Assembly: GCF_002150005.2 (NCBI RefSeq)
Contig: NZ_MSPP01000003.1
Coordinates: 494,832 to 558,831, forward strand
Direction: 5' to 3'
Source of the DNA: Marivivens niveibacter
GTDB lineage: Bacteria; Pseudomonadota; Alphaproteobacteria; Rhodobacterales; Rhodobacteraceae
DNA length: 64,000 bases
A program made the translations under genes and the position numbers. The notes below the pieces were generated by a model. It was not told the DNA's origin, searched no databases, and saw nothing but the letters and a program-made list of their open reading frames with translations. The number at the start of each line of letters is the position of its first letter. Positions within the stretch are counted from its first letter, which is position 1. Below are positions 7,729-16,160 of this stretch, piece after piece.

Positions 7729-9006
7729 ATGACCACACTGGTTGATCGCGCGTTTATTGCATTGGTTGCGGACAGCAGCAAAAAGGGCGGGTTGTCTGAT
7801 GCCGAACATCAGGCAGAGCCCGCGAATTTTTTCCGCCATGTGGGTGCGTTGACCGCCAGTAAAATCGCGGACGGATTGGTTGACCCTAAACTGGTGCTTA
7901 GCTGGCTGTTGACCCATCTGGGGGCGGGCGCGGGCGTTACGGGGATGTTGGTCCCGATCCGCGAATCCGGCGCGCTGCTGCCGCAGTTATTCACCGCAGG
8001 CTATGTCGCGCAGATGCGGCACCGCAAATGGGCGTGGGTCGCGGGCGCGACGGGGCAGGCGATTGCGGCAGCGGGTATGGTGTTGGCCGCGCTGACATTA
8101 TCAGGCGCAGCGGCAGGGTGGACCATATTGGCGCTGCTCGCGCTGCTGGCAGTTTCGCGGTCGGTCTGTTCGGTCAGTTTCAAAGACATCTTAGGCAAAA
8201 CCATTGGGTCCAGCCGTCGTGGCACCGTCGCAGGCGCGGCAGCGACTGTGGCATCATCGGTCGTCATCATATTTGCGCTGCTGCTGATCTGGGATGGTTT
8301 TGATCGGTTTGCTTTGGTCGTGTCCGCATTGGGGATCGCGGTGATCGGCTGGATCGTTGCGTCGATTTCGATGGCGTCCCTGAATGAAATGGATAGCGAC
8401 ACCGGCGACCGCCCGATGATCCCGAACCCTTGGGCCGTATTGAAAAACAGCCCGCAACTTGGGTGGTTCGTCACCGCCCGGAGTTTGATGGTCGGGACGG
8501 CGTTGGCGCCGCCATATTTGGTTCTGCTATCGGCCAACGGCACCCAAGAGGTCGCAGAAATCGGTGGGTTGGTCCTCGCCTCGGCGGTTGCATCGTTTTT
8601 GTCGTCCTATGTCTGGGGACGTTTTTCCGACCGATCATCGCGTCAGGTTTTGATCGTTGCGGGGATCGCTGCGGCCATCGCGTTGGGGCTTGCGCTGGGT
8701 CTGGAATGGCTGGGCATCGCGGACACTGTTTGGGCCATGCCCGTGGTGCTGTTCGGCCTGATGATCGCCTATCATGGTGTGCGTCAGGGCCGTTCGACCC
8801 ATCTGGTCGATATGGCCGACGAAAAGGACCGCGCCGATTTCACAGCCGTTTCCAATACGGTGGTTGGCCTGTTCCTGTTGGGGGCAGGGGCGGTTTGTTC
8901 CGCGATCGCGACGATCAGTGTGCCTCTTGTCATTTGGGTATTTATCGTGATGTCTATTGCCGGATCTATCGCCGCATATCGACTACACGAGGTTCAAAGT
9001 GACTGA
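7729..9006 (+). CDS. MFS transporter
   Basis: A 425-aa membrane protein with about 12 hydrophobic segments, of the major facilitator superfamily. A soluble N-terminal stretch of about 55 residues precedes the first helix. The central loop (SLNEMDSDTGDRPMIPNP) splits the two six-helix halves, and a family-like GRFSDRSSRQ loop follows helix 8. Substrate is unknown. The stop codon overlaps the GTG start of the following alpha/beta hydrolase by 8 nt, so the two are probably translationally coupled and may share a substrate or pathway. Confidence 0.9.
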   Translation: MTTLVDRAFIALVADSSKKGGLSDAEHQAEPANFFRHVGALTASKIADGLVDPKLVLSWLLTHLGAGAGVTGMLVPIRESGALLPQLFTAGYVAQMRHRKWAWVAGATGQAIAAAGMVLAALTLSGAAAGWTILALLALLAVSRSVCSVSFKDILGKTIGSSRRGTVAGAAATVASSVVIIFALLLIWDGFDRFALVVSALGIAVIGWIVASISMASLNEMDSDTGDRPMIPNPWAVLKNSPQLGWFVTARSLMVGTALAPPYLVLLSANGTQEVAEIGGLVLASAVASFLSSYVWGRFSDRSSRQVLIVAGIAAAIALGLALGLEWLGIADTVWAMPVVLFGLMIAYHGVRQGRSTHLVDMADEKDRADFTAVSNTVVGLFLLGAGAVCSAIATISVPLVIWVFIVMSIAGSIAAYRLHEVQSD

Positions 9007-9739
9007 ATATCTGACCACGCCGCAAAATCGCCGCATCGCCTATAACCTGACCGCAGGCAAAGGGCCGACTGTCGTGTTCTGTGGTGGTCTGAAATCCGAT
9101 ATGGAGGGCACCAAAGCCATCGCGTTAGAAGAATGGGCCAAAAAAACGGGCCACGGATTCCTGCGGTTTGACTATTCGGGTCACGGCATCAGCGACGGCA
9201 AATTCGAAGACGGCTGTATCGGCGACTGGTTCGAAGACGCCAGCGCAGCCATCGATCTGATCGATGGGAAGGTCCTGCTTGTCGGATCGTCGATGGGCGG
9301 GTGGGTGTCGCTGCTGCTGTCCCGCGAACGTGCCGATAAGGTTGCGGGTCTAGTCACCATCGCAGGCGCTCCAGATTTCACCGAAGACGGCTATTGGGCC
9401 AGTTTTTCGGACGCGGAAAAAGATCAGGTCATGACCCAAGGCCGCATCGAAATCCCGAACGAATATGTCGAACCCTATGTCATTACCCGCCGCCTGATCG
9501 AAGACGGACGCGACCGTTTGATCCTACGCAGCCCGCTGGCGTTCGATTTTCCTGTTCGCATACTGCAAGGTAGCGCAGACGACGTTGTGAAACAGGACGT
9601 TGCCGAACGTCTGTTTGCCCATGCCGCGGGCAATGACATTCAGCTAACGGTCGTCAAAGGCGCGGATCACCGGTTTTCCGATGACACCTGTTTGGCCGTT
9701 ATCGAACACGCGGTTAGCGATATTTTGCAGCGGGTGTAA
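8999..9739 (+). CDS. Alpha/beta hydrolase coupled to the MFS gene
   Basis: A 246-aa serine hydrolase of the alpha/beta fold. It has the nucleophile elbow GSSMGG, an acid position in the LQGSADDVVK segment and a C-terminal catalytic His in GADHRFS. The family includes esterases and peptidase-like enzymes, and no substrate can be assigned. The GTG at 8999 is chosen because GAGG lies 6 nt upstream and the overlapping GTGACTGA junction couples it to the MFS gene. An upstream TTG in the same frame lacks such a site. Confidence 0.88.
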   Translation: MTEYLTTPQNRRIAYNLTAGKGPTVVFCGGLKSDMEGTKAIALEEWAKKTGHGFLRFDYSGHGISDGKFEDGCIGDWFEDASAAIDLIDGKVLLVGSSMGGWVSLLLSRERADKVAGLVTIAGAPDFTEDGYWASFSDAEKDQVMTQGRIEIPNEYVEPYVITRRLIEDGRDRLILRSPLAFDFPVRILQGSADDVVKQDVAERLFAHAAGNDIQLTVVKGADHRFSDDTCLAVIEHAVSDILQRV

Positions 9740-9843
9740 AACAGACTTTTCCTATGCGAATGGATAGGCCATGATGCCGTAAAAGCGTGCCAAAGACGCG
9801 CTAAATCGAGCTATCGGCCCAAATTTCGGGTTACAGGACAAAT

Positions 9844-10551
9844 ATGTTTGAACCATTGGTTTTATTGCCCGGCATTCTGTCGGACATGCGGTTGTTTTTG
9901 CCGCAGATTACAACGCTTAGCCGTGAAATGCCGGTCATGGTTGCGCCTACGATGTTGGGTGAACGTGTCGATGAAATCGCATCTGGCCTATTACCGACCT
10001 TGCCGCAGAAATTTGCGCTGATGGGACATGGGTTTGGCGGGATCATCGCGATGGAGCTGGCCCGCCGCGCGCCCGAACGCATTACGCGTTTGGCGTTGTC
10101 CTCGACCTCGCCTTTGCCTGAAACGCCCCAAGATTCAGGAGAACGCGAATTGCGGATTGTTGGTGCGCGGGCAGGGCGGTTTGACGATGTGATTGCAAAA
10201 GAAATCCCACCCGAGGCTTTGGGGGCAGCGCAGCGGGCAACCGTTTACCCCAAATTGCAAACAATGGCCCGAACCGGTGGTGCAGAGGCCTATGTCCGTC
10301 AGTCCCGTGCGATGCAGCGTCGGCGCGATCAGCAATCAACGATGCGCCGTCTGAAAATGCCAGTCATGGTGATTTGCGGTGAACATGATCCGATTTTTCC
10401 GGTCAAACGCCACGGATTTATGGCGTCTTTGATCCCCTATGCGGAACTGTCGGTCATCCCCGGCGCTGGTCATTTACCAACGCTCGAGGCGCCGACCGCG
10501 ATGACAGATGTCATCCGTAAATGGATGGCGCAGCCCTTGGTGCTGCGCTAG
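9844..10551 (+). CDS. Alpha/beta-hydrolase-fold protein with Gly in place of the nucleophilic Ser
   Basis: A 235-aa protein with clear alpha/beta hydrolase layout: opening strand FEPLVLLPGIL, nucleophile elbow, CGEHDPIFP (acid) and GAGHLPTLEAP (His near residue 210). The elbow reads MGHGFGG, so residue 63 is Gly (codon GGG at 10030-10032) where Ser is expected in GHSxGG. Without a nucleophile it should not work by the usual Ser mechanism. It may be a cofactor-free enzyme, a binding protein or a decayed hydrolase. The reading frame is otherwise intact. It stands alone, convergent with phaZ. A weak AGGAC site precedes the ATG. Confidence 0.85.
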   Translation: MFEPLVLLPGILSDMRLFLPQITTLSREMPVMVAPTMLGERVDEIASGLLPTLPQKFALMGHGFGGIIAMELARRAPERITRLALSSTSPLPETPQDSGERELRIVGARAGRFDDVIAKEIPPEALGAAQRATVYPKLQTMARTGGAEAYVRQSRAMQRRRDQQSTMRRLKMPVMVICGEHDPIFPVKRHGFMASLIPYAELSVIPGAGHLPTLEAPTAMTDVIRKWMAQPLVLR

Positions 10552-10560
10552 GCGCGGCGG

Positions 10561-11850
10561 TTATTTAACCGCCACGACCTTTGGTTTCATTGGTGTGGTT
10601 TTGGGCGCAGGTTTTTCATCGGTCGCGTTATCGTCGATGAAATCCAGTACCAGCGGACGGATATTATCGCGCCAGCTGCGGCCTGCAAAAATACCATAGT
10701 GTCCAGCGTTCGGTTCGACGTGGAACGCTTTTTTGCTGTCTGGCAGGCTGGTCAGCAGATCCAGCGCGGCTTTGCATTGGCCTGGGGCCGAAATATCGTC
10801 TTTTTCGCCTTCGACCGTTTTCACCGCCACGGTGGTGATTTTGCTGATGTCGACCTTTTTGCCATCCACGACGAATATATTCTGGGCGATTTCGCGGTTC
10901 TTGAACACGCGTTCGACCGTCGACAGGTAAAACTCTGCCGTCATATCCATCACAGCAAGGTATTCATCATAAAAGATGTTGTGCTTGTCATGATCCGACG
11001 CTTCGCCTTTGGCGGCGCGGAAAATTTGATCTTGGAACGCGGTAGCGTGTGTTTCAGCGTTCATCGAAATGAATGACGCCAATTGCAGCAGACCCGGATA
11101 AACCAGACGACCAACACCGCTATATTTGTAACCGACGCGCTGGATCATGGTCTGTTCCAGCTGACCCATCGTCACCGAACGGCCGAAATCAGTAACTTCG
11201 GTGTGGTTAGCTTCGGGGTCGATTGGGCCGCCGATCAGCGTTAGCGTTTTGGGCTGCGCATCTGGCTCTTCTTCGGCCAGATAGGCTGTCGCGGCCAAGG
11301 TCAGCGGTGCCGGCTGACAGATAGCGATCACGTTCAGGTCGCTGCCCAGATGTTTCATGAAATCGACCAGATACAATGTGTAATCTTCGACGTCGAATTT
11401 ACCTGCGCTGACTGGGATGTCGCGGGCGTTGTGCCAATCGGTGATGTAAACTTCGCAATCAGGCAAAAGGCTGATGACGGTTTTGCGCAGCAACGTGGCG
11501 TAGTGGCCAGACATTGGCGCAACCAATAAAACGCGGCGTTTCATTGGTTTGCGGCCTACGACCGAAAAATGAATCAGATCACCGAACGGGCGCGAAATTT
11601 CGGTTTCGATGCGCACGATGTGGTCTTTGCCATCTTCCATGGCAATGGACGGAATGCCCCAGTCGGGCTTTGCCACCATACGCGCGAAAGTCCGTTCGGT
11701 CACTTCGCCCCACGCGCCGATCCATTGTACCAATGGGTTAGCGGTTGCAGCCATCGCAGGGTAAGCGGCAAATGCGCGCGCAGACGCGCCGAGCCACTGA
11801 TTAGTGTTACGAACGCTTTCCATAACGTCATATGTGTACATATACTTCAT
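10561..11850 (-). CDS. phaZ: Intracellular polyhydroxybutyrate depolymerase
   Basis: A 429-aa cytoplasmic PHB depolymerase that breaks down stored poly-3-hydroxybutyrate. It has the alpha/beta fold of the Ralstonia/Rhodobacter-type enzymes, with Cys178 as probable nucleophile in the box AICQPAP, and a late His in NAGHYGIF. The basic proline-rich tail is typical variable sequence. It is divergent from phaC, with about 100 bp between them. A TGC-rich half-palindrome at 11917-11929 in that spacer could bind PhaR. Confidence 0.95.
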   Translation of the reverse strand: MKYMYTYDVMESVRNTNQWLGASARAFAAYPAMAATANPLVQWIGAWGEVTERTFARMVAKPDWGIPSIAMEDGKDHIVRIETEISRPFGDLIHFSVVGRKPMKRRVLLVAPMSGHYATLLRKTVISLLPDCEVYITDWHNARDIPVSAGKFDVEDYTLYLVDFMKHLGSDLNVIAICQPAPLTLAATAYLAEEEPDAQPKTLTLIGGPIDPEANHTEVTDFGRSVTMGQLEQTMIQRVGYKYSGVGRLVYPGLLQLASFISMNAETHATAFQDQIFRAAKGEASDHDKHNIFYDEYLAVMDMTAEFYLSTVERVFKNREIAQNIFVVDGKKVDISKITTVAVKTVEGEKDDISAPGQCKAALDLLTSLPDSKKAFHVEPNAGHYGIFAGRSWRDNIRPLVLDFIDDNATDEKPAPKTTPMKPKVVAVK

Positions 11851-11952
11851 TTGGCGTCTCCTGTTCGCGGACAGCTGGATAGCGAGGCACCGGCATATTT
11901 TAAGTGAATAAACCGATGCTGCATGTGCAAAGGTTACGGGGAGGGCGAGAAT

Positions 11953-13755
11953 ATGACAACTGAAGAATTAGTCGTAAATGACGCAGGTAAGGCGGAATTG
12001 GCGAAATTCGAAGCGAACATGGCCCGAATAGAGGAACTTACTCAGCGGATTTTGGCCGCTTTTTCCCATAAAAAACAGGTTCCTCAGGCCCTACAGGGGC
12101 CAGGTTCGGATTTATACATGAAGGCCGCGACCGCCATGTGGGCCGAATGGTTGAACCACCCGTCCAAGATTTTTGAACAACAGATTGAATATTGGGGCAA
12201 AACCCTAAAACACTTTACCGAAGCCCAAGAAGGACTGGCAAAAGGCACGTTTCAGGTGCCCAAAGATGAAACAGGCGATGATCGCCGGTTTGCGAATCCT
12301 TTGTGGAAAACGAATCCTTATTTCAACTTCGTCAAACAACAGTACATGATGAACGCGGAAGCGATCATGAAAGGCGTTGACGATTTAGAAGGGTTGAGCG
12401 AGCTGGAGCGTGGCCGCCTGCGGTATTTCAGCGGTCAGATCGTGGACATGATGTGCCCCACGAATTTCCTTCCAACAAACCCGGATGCATTACAGCGCGC
12501 AATCGAAACCGAAGGCCAAAGTCTGGTTGATGGTTTGGAAAACCTTGTACGCGATCTAGAGGCGCACGACGGCGAATTGGTCGTATCACTGGCAGACGGA
12601 ACCGCGTTTCAGTTAGGAAATAATATCGCTACCACCAAAGGTGACGTTGTATTCCGCAATGAACTGTTCGAACTGATCCAATATGCCCCGACCACAGATC
12701 AGGTGCATAAGACGCCATTGGTTCTGTTTCCGCCATGGATCAACAAATTCTACATTCTTGATCTGAAAGAACAGAACAGTCTGGTGAAATACATCGTGGA
12801 TCAGGGGTTCACTTTGTTCGTTGTGTCGTGGGTCAATCCAGATGCATCGATGGCTGATACGGGGCTAGAAGACTATATCGCCAAAGGGTACCGCACCGCG
12901 ATTAACGAAGTAAAAGCGATTTGCGGCACCGAAACGGTGAATGCGGTTGGCTATTGTATTGCGGGTACGACATTGTCTGTGACCCTGTCGCAGATGGAAC
13001 AAGAGGGCGATAGTTCGGTAAATTCGGCAACCTTCTTTACCACGCTGACTGATTTTTCCGATCAAGGTGAATTCCGTGTGTTCCTGACCGATGACTTCGT
13101 TGATGGCATCGAAGAGGAATGTAACCGCACCGGCATTCTGGAATCGTTTTATATGGCGCGCACGTTTAGCTATTTGCGGTCGCGCGACCTGATCTACCAG
13201 CCAGCGATCAAAAGCTACATGATGGGCGAAACGCCACCCGCGTTTGATCTACTGTATTGGAACGGGGATGGAACCAACCTGCCAGCCAAAATGGCGGTGC
13301 AGTATCTGCGGCACCTGTGTCAGAAAGACGAATTCGCCCAAGGCGTTTTTGAATTGGACGGCATGACCCATTCGGTTGCCAATGTGAAAGTGCCAGTCTG
13401 CGCGATTGCCTGTGAAACGGATCACATTGCAGCATGGAAATCGTCATTCCAGGGTGTCCAGAAAATGGGATCCAAGGACAAAACCTTTATCCTGTCGGAA
13501 AGCGGGCATATCGCGGGCATCGTCAATCCACCATCTAAAAAGAAGTACGGGCATTGGACCAATCCCGACCTAGGATTGGACCCCGAAGACTGGAAAGACA
13601 GCGCCGACAAACACGAAGGGTCGTGGTGGCCCCGTTGGGCAAAATGGCTGTCGGCACGATCTGGAGAGATGGTCGAGGCAAGAAAACCGGGCGATTCGTC
13701 CCATCCATCGCTATGCTCAGCACCGGGAACCTATGTGCAGCGGATTTCGCTATAA
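11953..13755 (+). CDS. phaC: Class I polyhydroxyalkanoate synthase
   Basis: A 600-aa class I PHA synthase that polymerises 3-hydroxyacyl-CoA at the granule surface. The lipase-like box is GYCIAG with catalytic Cys335. The conserved catalytic Asp lies in CAIACETDH and the His in SGHIAGIVNPP. The C-terminal tail after KWLSARSGEMVEARKPG is slightly unusual (SSHPSLCSAPGTYVQRISL). A GGGGAG stretch about 9 nt before the ATG at 11953 supports this start over an upstream in-frame codon. It is followed by a small hairpin and then the phasin gene. Confidence 0.97.
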   Translation: MTTEELVVNDAGKAELAKFEANMARIEELTQRILAAFSHKKQVPQALQGPGSDLYMKAATAMWAEWLNHPSKIFEQQIEYWGKTLKHFTEAQEGLAKGTFQVPKDETGDDRRFANPLWKTNPYFNFVKQQYMMNAEAIMKGVDDLEGLSELERGRLRYFSGQIVDMMCPTNFLPTNPDALQRAIETEGQSLVDGLENLVRDLEAHDGELVVSLADGTAFQLGNNIATTKGDVVFRNELFELIQYAPTTDQVHKTPLVLFPPWINKFYILDLKEQNSLVKYIVDQGFTLFVVSWVNPDASMADTGLEDYIAKGYRTAINEVKAICGTETVNAVGYCIAGTTLSVTLSQMEQEGDSSVNSATFFTTLTDFSDQGEFRVFLTDDFVDGIEEECNRTGILESFYMARTFSYLRSRDLIYQPAIKSYMMGETPPAFDLLYWNGDGTNLPAKMAVQYLRHLCQKDEFAQGVFELDGMTHSVANVKVPVCAIACETDHIAAWKSSFQGVQKMGSKDKTFILSESGHIAGIVNPPSKKKYGHWTNPDLGLDPEDWKDSADKHEGSWWPRWAKWLSARSGEMVEARKPGDSSHPSLCSAPGTYVQRISL

Positions 13756-13776
13756 GAAAGTCGACTTACGACTTTC
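13756..13776 (+). terminator. Inverted repeat just after phaC
   Basis: GAAAGTCG (13756-13763) and CGACTTTC (13769-13776) form an 8-bp stem with a 5-nt loop directly after the phaC stop. There is no T-run, so it may be a weak terminator, an mRNA 3'-end stabiliser or a binding site. Confidence 0.4.
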
Positions 13777-13790
13777 GGCTAAGTCCCTGA

Positions 13791-13858
13791 TTTTGCTGCG
13801 TCGCAAAAAATTCATATGCTGCACCGCAGAAAAAGCTTGAAATGCTGCGGTGCAGCAT
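13791..13858. promoter_or_regulatory. Three spaced PhaR-type operators upstream of phaP
   Basis: Two exact CTGC-N3-GCAG sites are present, CTGCACCGCAG (13819-13829) and CTGCGGTGCAG (13845-13855), plus a related palindrome TTTTGCTGCGTCGCAAAA (13791-13808). Centres are about 25 bp apart. CTGC-N3-GCAG / TGC-rich sequence is the known target of PhaR in Paracoccus, which represses phaP until PHB titrates it away. phaR is 0.6 kb downstream here. Confidence 0.75.
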
Positions 13859-13923
13859 CCATAGTTTATGTATCAGATTTAAAAGCGGCCAAGGTGGTCG
13901 CGTACTGTTGAAAGGTTAAGACT

Positions 13924-14370
13924 ATGGCTACCGCTACCGACTTCACCGCTGTGTTCAAGGACATGATGGGTTCCTTCCCTGTAGACACCAAATCCATGGA
14001 AGACGCTTACAAAACTCAGACTGATCTGGCAGAGAAAATGTCGGCTGTGGCAATTGATGCCGCAAAAAAATCGACCGATCTGTCGGCGAAATGGACCCAA
14101 GACACTCTGGCTAAACTGACCGAGATGTCCAAAGCCAAATCCGAACCAGCTGATTACGCAAAATCGATCACCGATTTCGCAACCGCATCGGCTGAAACCG
14201 CTGCAGAGCATATGGCTGCTTTCGCTGAGATCGCGAAAAAAGTTCAGACCGAATCCATCGAACTGATGATGGCTGCTGGCAAAGCTGCGGGCGAAGACAT
14301 GACCGCCGCTGCTAAGAAAGCAACCGAAACTGCGACTGCGACCGCGAAAAAAGCAACCGCATCGAAGTAA
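13924..14370 (+). CDS. phaP: Phasin (PHB granule-coating protein)
   Basis: A 148-aa, helix-rich protein with the Ala/Lys/Thr-rich composition of phasins. It coats polyhydroxybutyrate granules and limits their coalescence. Residues 1-110 look like the phasin domain. The tail (AAAKKATETATATAKKATASK) is a basic low-complexity extension. The gene lies between phaC and phaR, has PhaR-type operators just upstream and a strong terminator just downstream, so it is probably transcribed alone at high level. Confidence 0.92.
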   Translation: MATATDFTAVFKDMMGSFPVDTKSMEDAYKTQTDLAEKMSAVAIDAAKKSTDLSAKWTQDTLAKLTEMSKAKSEPADYAKSITDFATASAETAAEHMAAFAEIAKKVQTESIELMMAAGKAAGEDMTAAAKKATETATATAKKATASK

Positions 14371-14412
14371 TCGACCCTTACCGACCTTCCTCCTCCCTCT
14401 GGTCGGAAAAAT

Positions 14413-14448
14413 GAGCGGGCTGCCTAGTGCAGCTCGCTCTTTCTTTTT
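14413..14448 (+). terminator. Strong terminator after phaP
   Basis: GAGCGGGCTGC (14413-14423) pairs with GCAGCTCGCTC (14429-14439) over 11 bp with one G-U wobble and a 5-nt loop. TTTCTTTTT follows. Confidence 0.9.
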
Positions 14449-14502
14449 GCTGCAACCCGTCTTAGGCTTTCTGCATTGCCGCACTCGTTCTGGGAGGATT
14501 AC

Positions 14503-15054
14503 GTGGCCGAAGCAAATAAACCATTACTCATCAAACGGTATGCAAGCCGTCGGTTGTACAACACTGAAACCAGTGACTATGTCACTTTAGAAGATATCGC
14601 CGTGTTCATTCGCGAAGGCCGCGAGGTCCAGATCGTGGACCTGAAGTCGGGCGATGATCTGACACGCCAATATCTACTGCAAATCATTGCAGAACATGAA
14701 AGCCGCGGCGAAAGCGTTCTGCCGGTCGACGTTTTGACTGATCTGGTGCGCAGCTACACGACTCAAGCGTCTTCGGTTGTGCCTCAGGTACTGGCCGCAT
14801 CTTTTGAAATGCTACGTCAAAGCCAGACCCAAATGATGGAAAATATGGCCAAAGCGTCGCCCGTCGCATCTATGCCGGGTCTAGAAGCAATTCAGGCGCA
14901 GCAAGCAGCATTCCTAAAAGCGATGACAGGCGGTTTGATGGGCAGTTCCGGTCCAACGCCTGAAATGGCCGAAGATGCCAAAGGCGATGATCTGGACACG
15001 ATCAAAAAACAGCTGGCCGATCTACAGGCTAAACTGTCTGCGATGACCAAATAA
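14503..15054 (+). CDS. phaR: PHB synthesis repressor
   Basis: A 183-aa regulator that senses nascent PHB and represses phasin synthesis. The N-terminal PHB/PHA accumulation regulator DNA-binding domain is obvious (KPLLIKRYASRRLYNTETS, residues 6-24, then YVTLEDIAVFIREG). The middle binds PHB, and the C-terminus is coiled-coil-like. GGGAGG lies 6 nt before the GTG at 14503, which is preferred to an upstream TTG. TGC-rich sequence at 14445-14485 upstream suggests autoregulation. Confidence 0.93.
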   Translation: MAEANKPLLIKRYASRRLYNTETSDYVTLEDIAVFIREGREVQIVDLKSGDDLTRQYLLQIIAEHESRGESVLPVDVLTDLVRSYTTQASSVVPQVLAASFEMLRQSQTQMMENMAKASPVASMPGLEAIQAQQAAFLKAMTGGLMGSSGPTPEMAEDAKGDDLDTIKKQLADLQAKLSAMTK

Positions 15055-15099
15055 TTGATTTGGGTCGCGGTTTGTCGCGGCCCGATTTTACGAAAATGG

Positions 15100-15119
15100 G
15101 CGGGCATTGCCCGCTTTTT
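15100..15119 (+). terminator. Terminator after phaR
   Basis: GCGGGC (15100-15105), loop ATT, GCCCGC (15109-15114), then TTTTT. It lies between phaR and the lysR-type gene. Confidence 0.8.
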
Positions 15120-15151
15120 ACGTGTCTACACCTGTGAAAGGACGATCAGGT

Positions 15152-16117
15152 ATGGCGGCGACGGCTGGACGTATCACGTTATGGGGTGTCGAGGTTTTTG
15201 TAGCGACCGCAGAAGAGGCATCAATCTCTGCGGCAGCGCGGCGATTGGGCGCGTCGGCTGCGACTGTTAGTCAGCAACTGACCAATCTGGAAACGAATAT
15301 TGGCGCGACGCTGCTGAACCGCAGCGAACGCCCAATTACAAAAACCGCGGCTGGCGAAATGTTTCTGCGCCGTGCCTATGCCATTTTGAACGAAGCCGAT
15401 CAGGCCCGATTGGAATTGGCGACCGCCGATATGGGGCTAACACGTTTGCGGCTGGGCATGATCGAAGATTTCGAAACAGACGTCACGCCGCGATTGTTGG
15501 CTGGAATGGGGGATATGCTGAAATCCTGCCAGTTCTTGCTGGAAACTGGCGCATCCCATCGTTTGCACGACTTGTTAGAGGCACGCGCGTTAGACGTGAT
15601 CGTTGCAGCAGATGTGGGGCCGCCAGCCGAAGGGATCGAACATTTCCCACTGATGGAAGAACCGTTCATTATCGCAGCGCCGAAAGGCATGATTGATCCG
15701 TCCACGATCAAATCGGATTTGCGGAAAATTCCGATGATCCAGTACACAACGCGCCACCACATGGGGCAGGTCATCGCGACCCATCTGGCACGCGAAGATT
15801 TCACGCTGTCTCATCGGTTTGAACTGGATAGTTATCACGCGATTATGGCGATGGTCGCGAACGGGGCTGGATGGACGATCCTGACGCCATTGGGATGGCT
15901 GCGTGCGCAGCGTTTCCGCGATGCGGTAGATGTTTTCCCGCTGCCTTTCGCTCCATTAACGCGGCGCATTTCGCTGTGCGCGCGGCGTGGTGCATTGGGG
16001 GAAAAACCAGCAGAGATCGCGATCCATTTGCGCGGGCTATTGCGCGCATCTATCGAACAACCCGTCGCTGATCTATTGCCATGTCTGCAAGAGCAGTTGT
16101 CCGTTCTAAATAAATAA
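15152..16117 (+). CDS. LysR-type transcriptional regulator
   Basis: A 321-aa regulator with an N-terminal winged HTH (about residues 8-66; AAARRLGASAATVSQQLTNLE) and a periplasmic-binding-like effector domain. The neighbouring convergent amine-catabolism genes make them plausible targets, but LysR proteins usually control divergent genes and phaR lies upstream, so the target is uncertain. AAAGGA about 9 nt upstream supports ATG 15152. The C-terminus is followed by a perfect hairpin shared with the convergent aminotransferase gene. Confidence 0.9.
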   Translation: MAATAGRITLWGVEVFVATAEEASISAAARRLGASAATVSQQLTNLETNIGATLLNRSERPITKTAAGEMFLRRAYAILNEADQARLELATADMGLTRLRLGMIEDFETDVTPRLLAGMGDMLKSCQFLLETGASHRLHDLLEARALDVIVAADVGPPAEGIEHFPLMEEPFIIAAPKGMIDPSTIKSDLRKIPMIQYTTRHHMGQVIATHLAREDFTLSHRFELDSYHAIMAMVANGAGWTILTPLGWLRAQRFRDAVDVFPLPFAPLTRRISLCARRGALGEKPAEIAIHLRGLLRASIEQPVADLLPCLQEQLSVLNK

Positions 16118-16139
16118 CGCCGCCCAATAGGCGGCGTTA
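16115..16139. terminator. Bidirectional terminator hairpin between lysR-type and aminotransferase genes
   Basis: TAACGCCGCC (16115-16124), loop CAATA, GGCGGCGTTA (16130-16139): a perfect 10-bp stem that starts within the lysR stop codon. The symmetric position between convergent genes suits use on both strands, though T-runs are short. Confidence 0.65.
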
Positions 16140-16160
16140 CAAATTCAGAATCTGCGTAAT

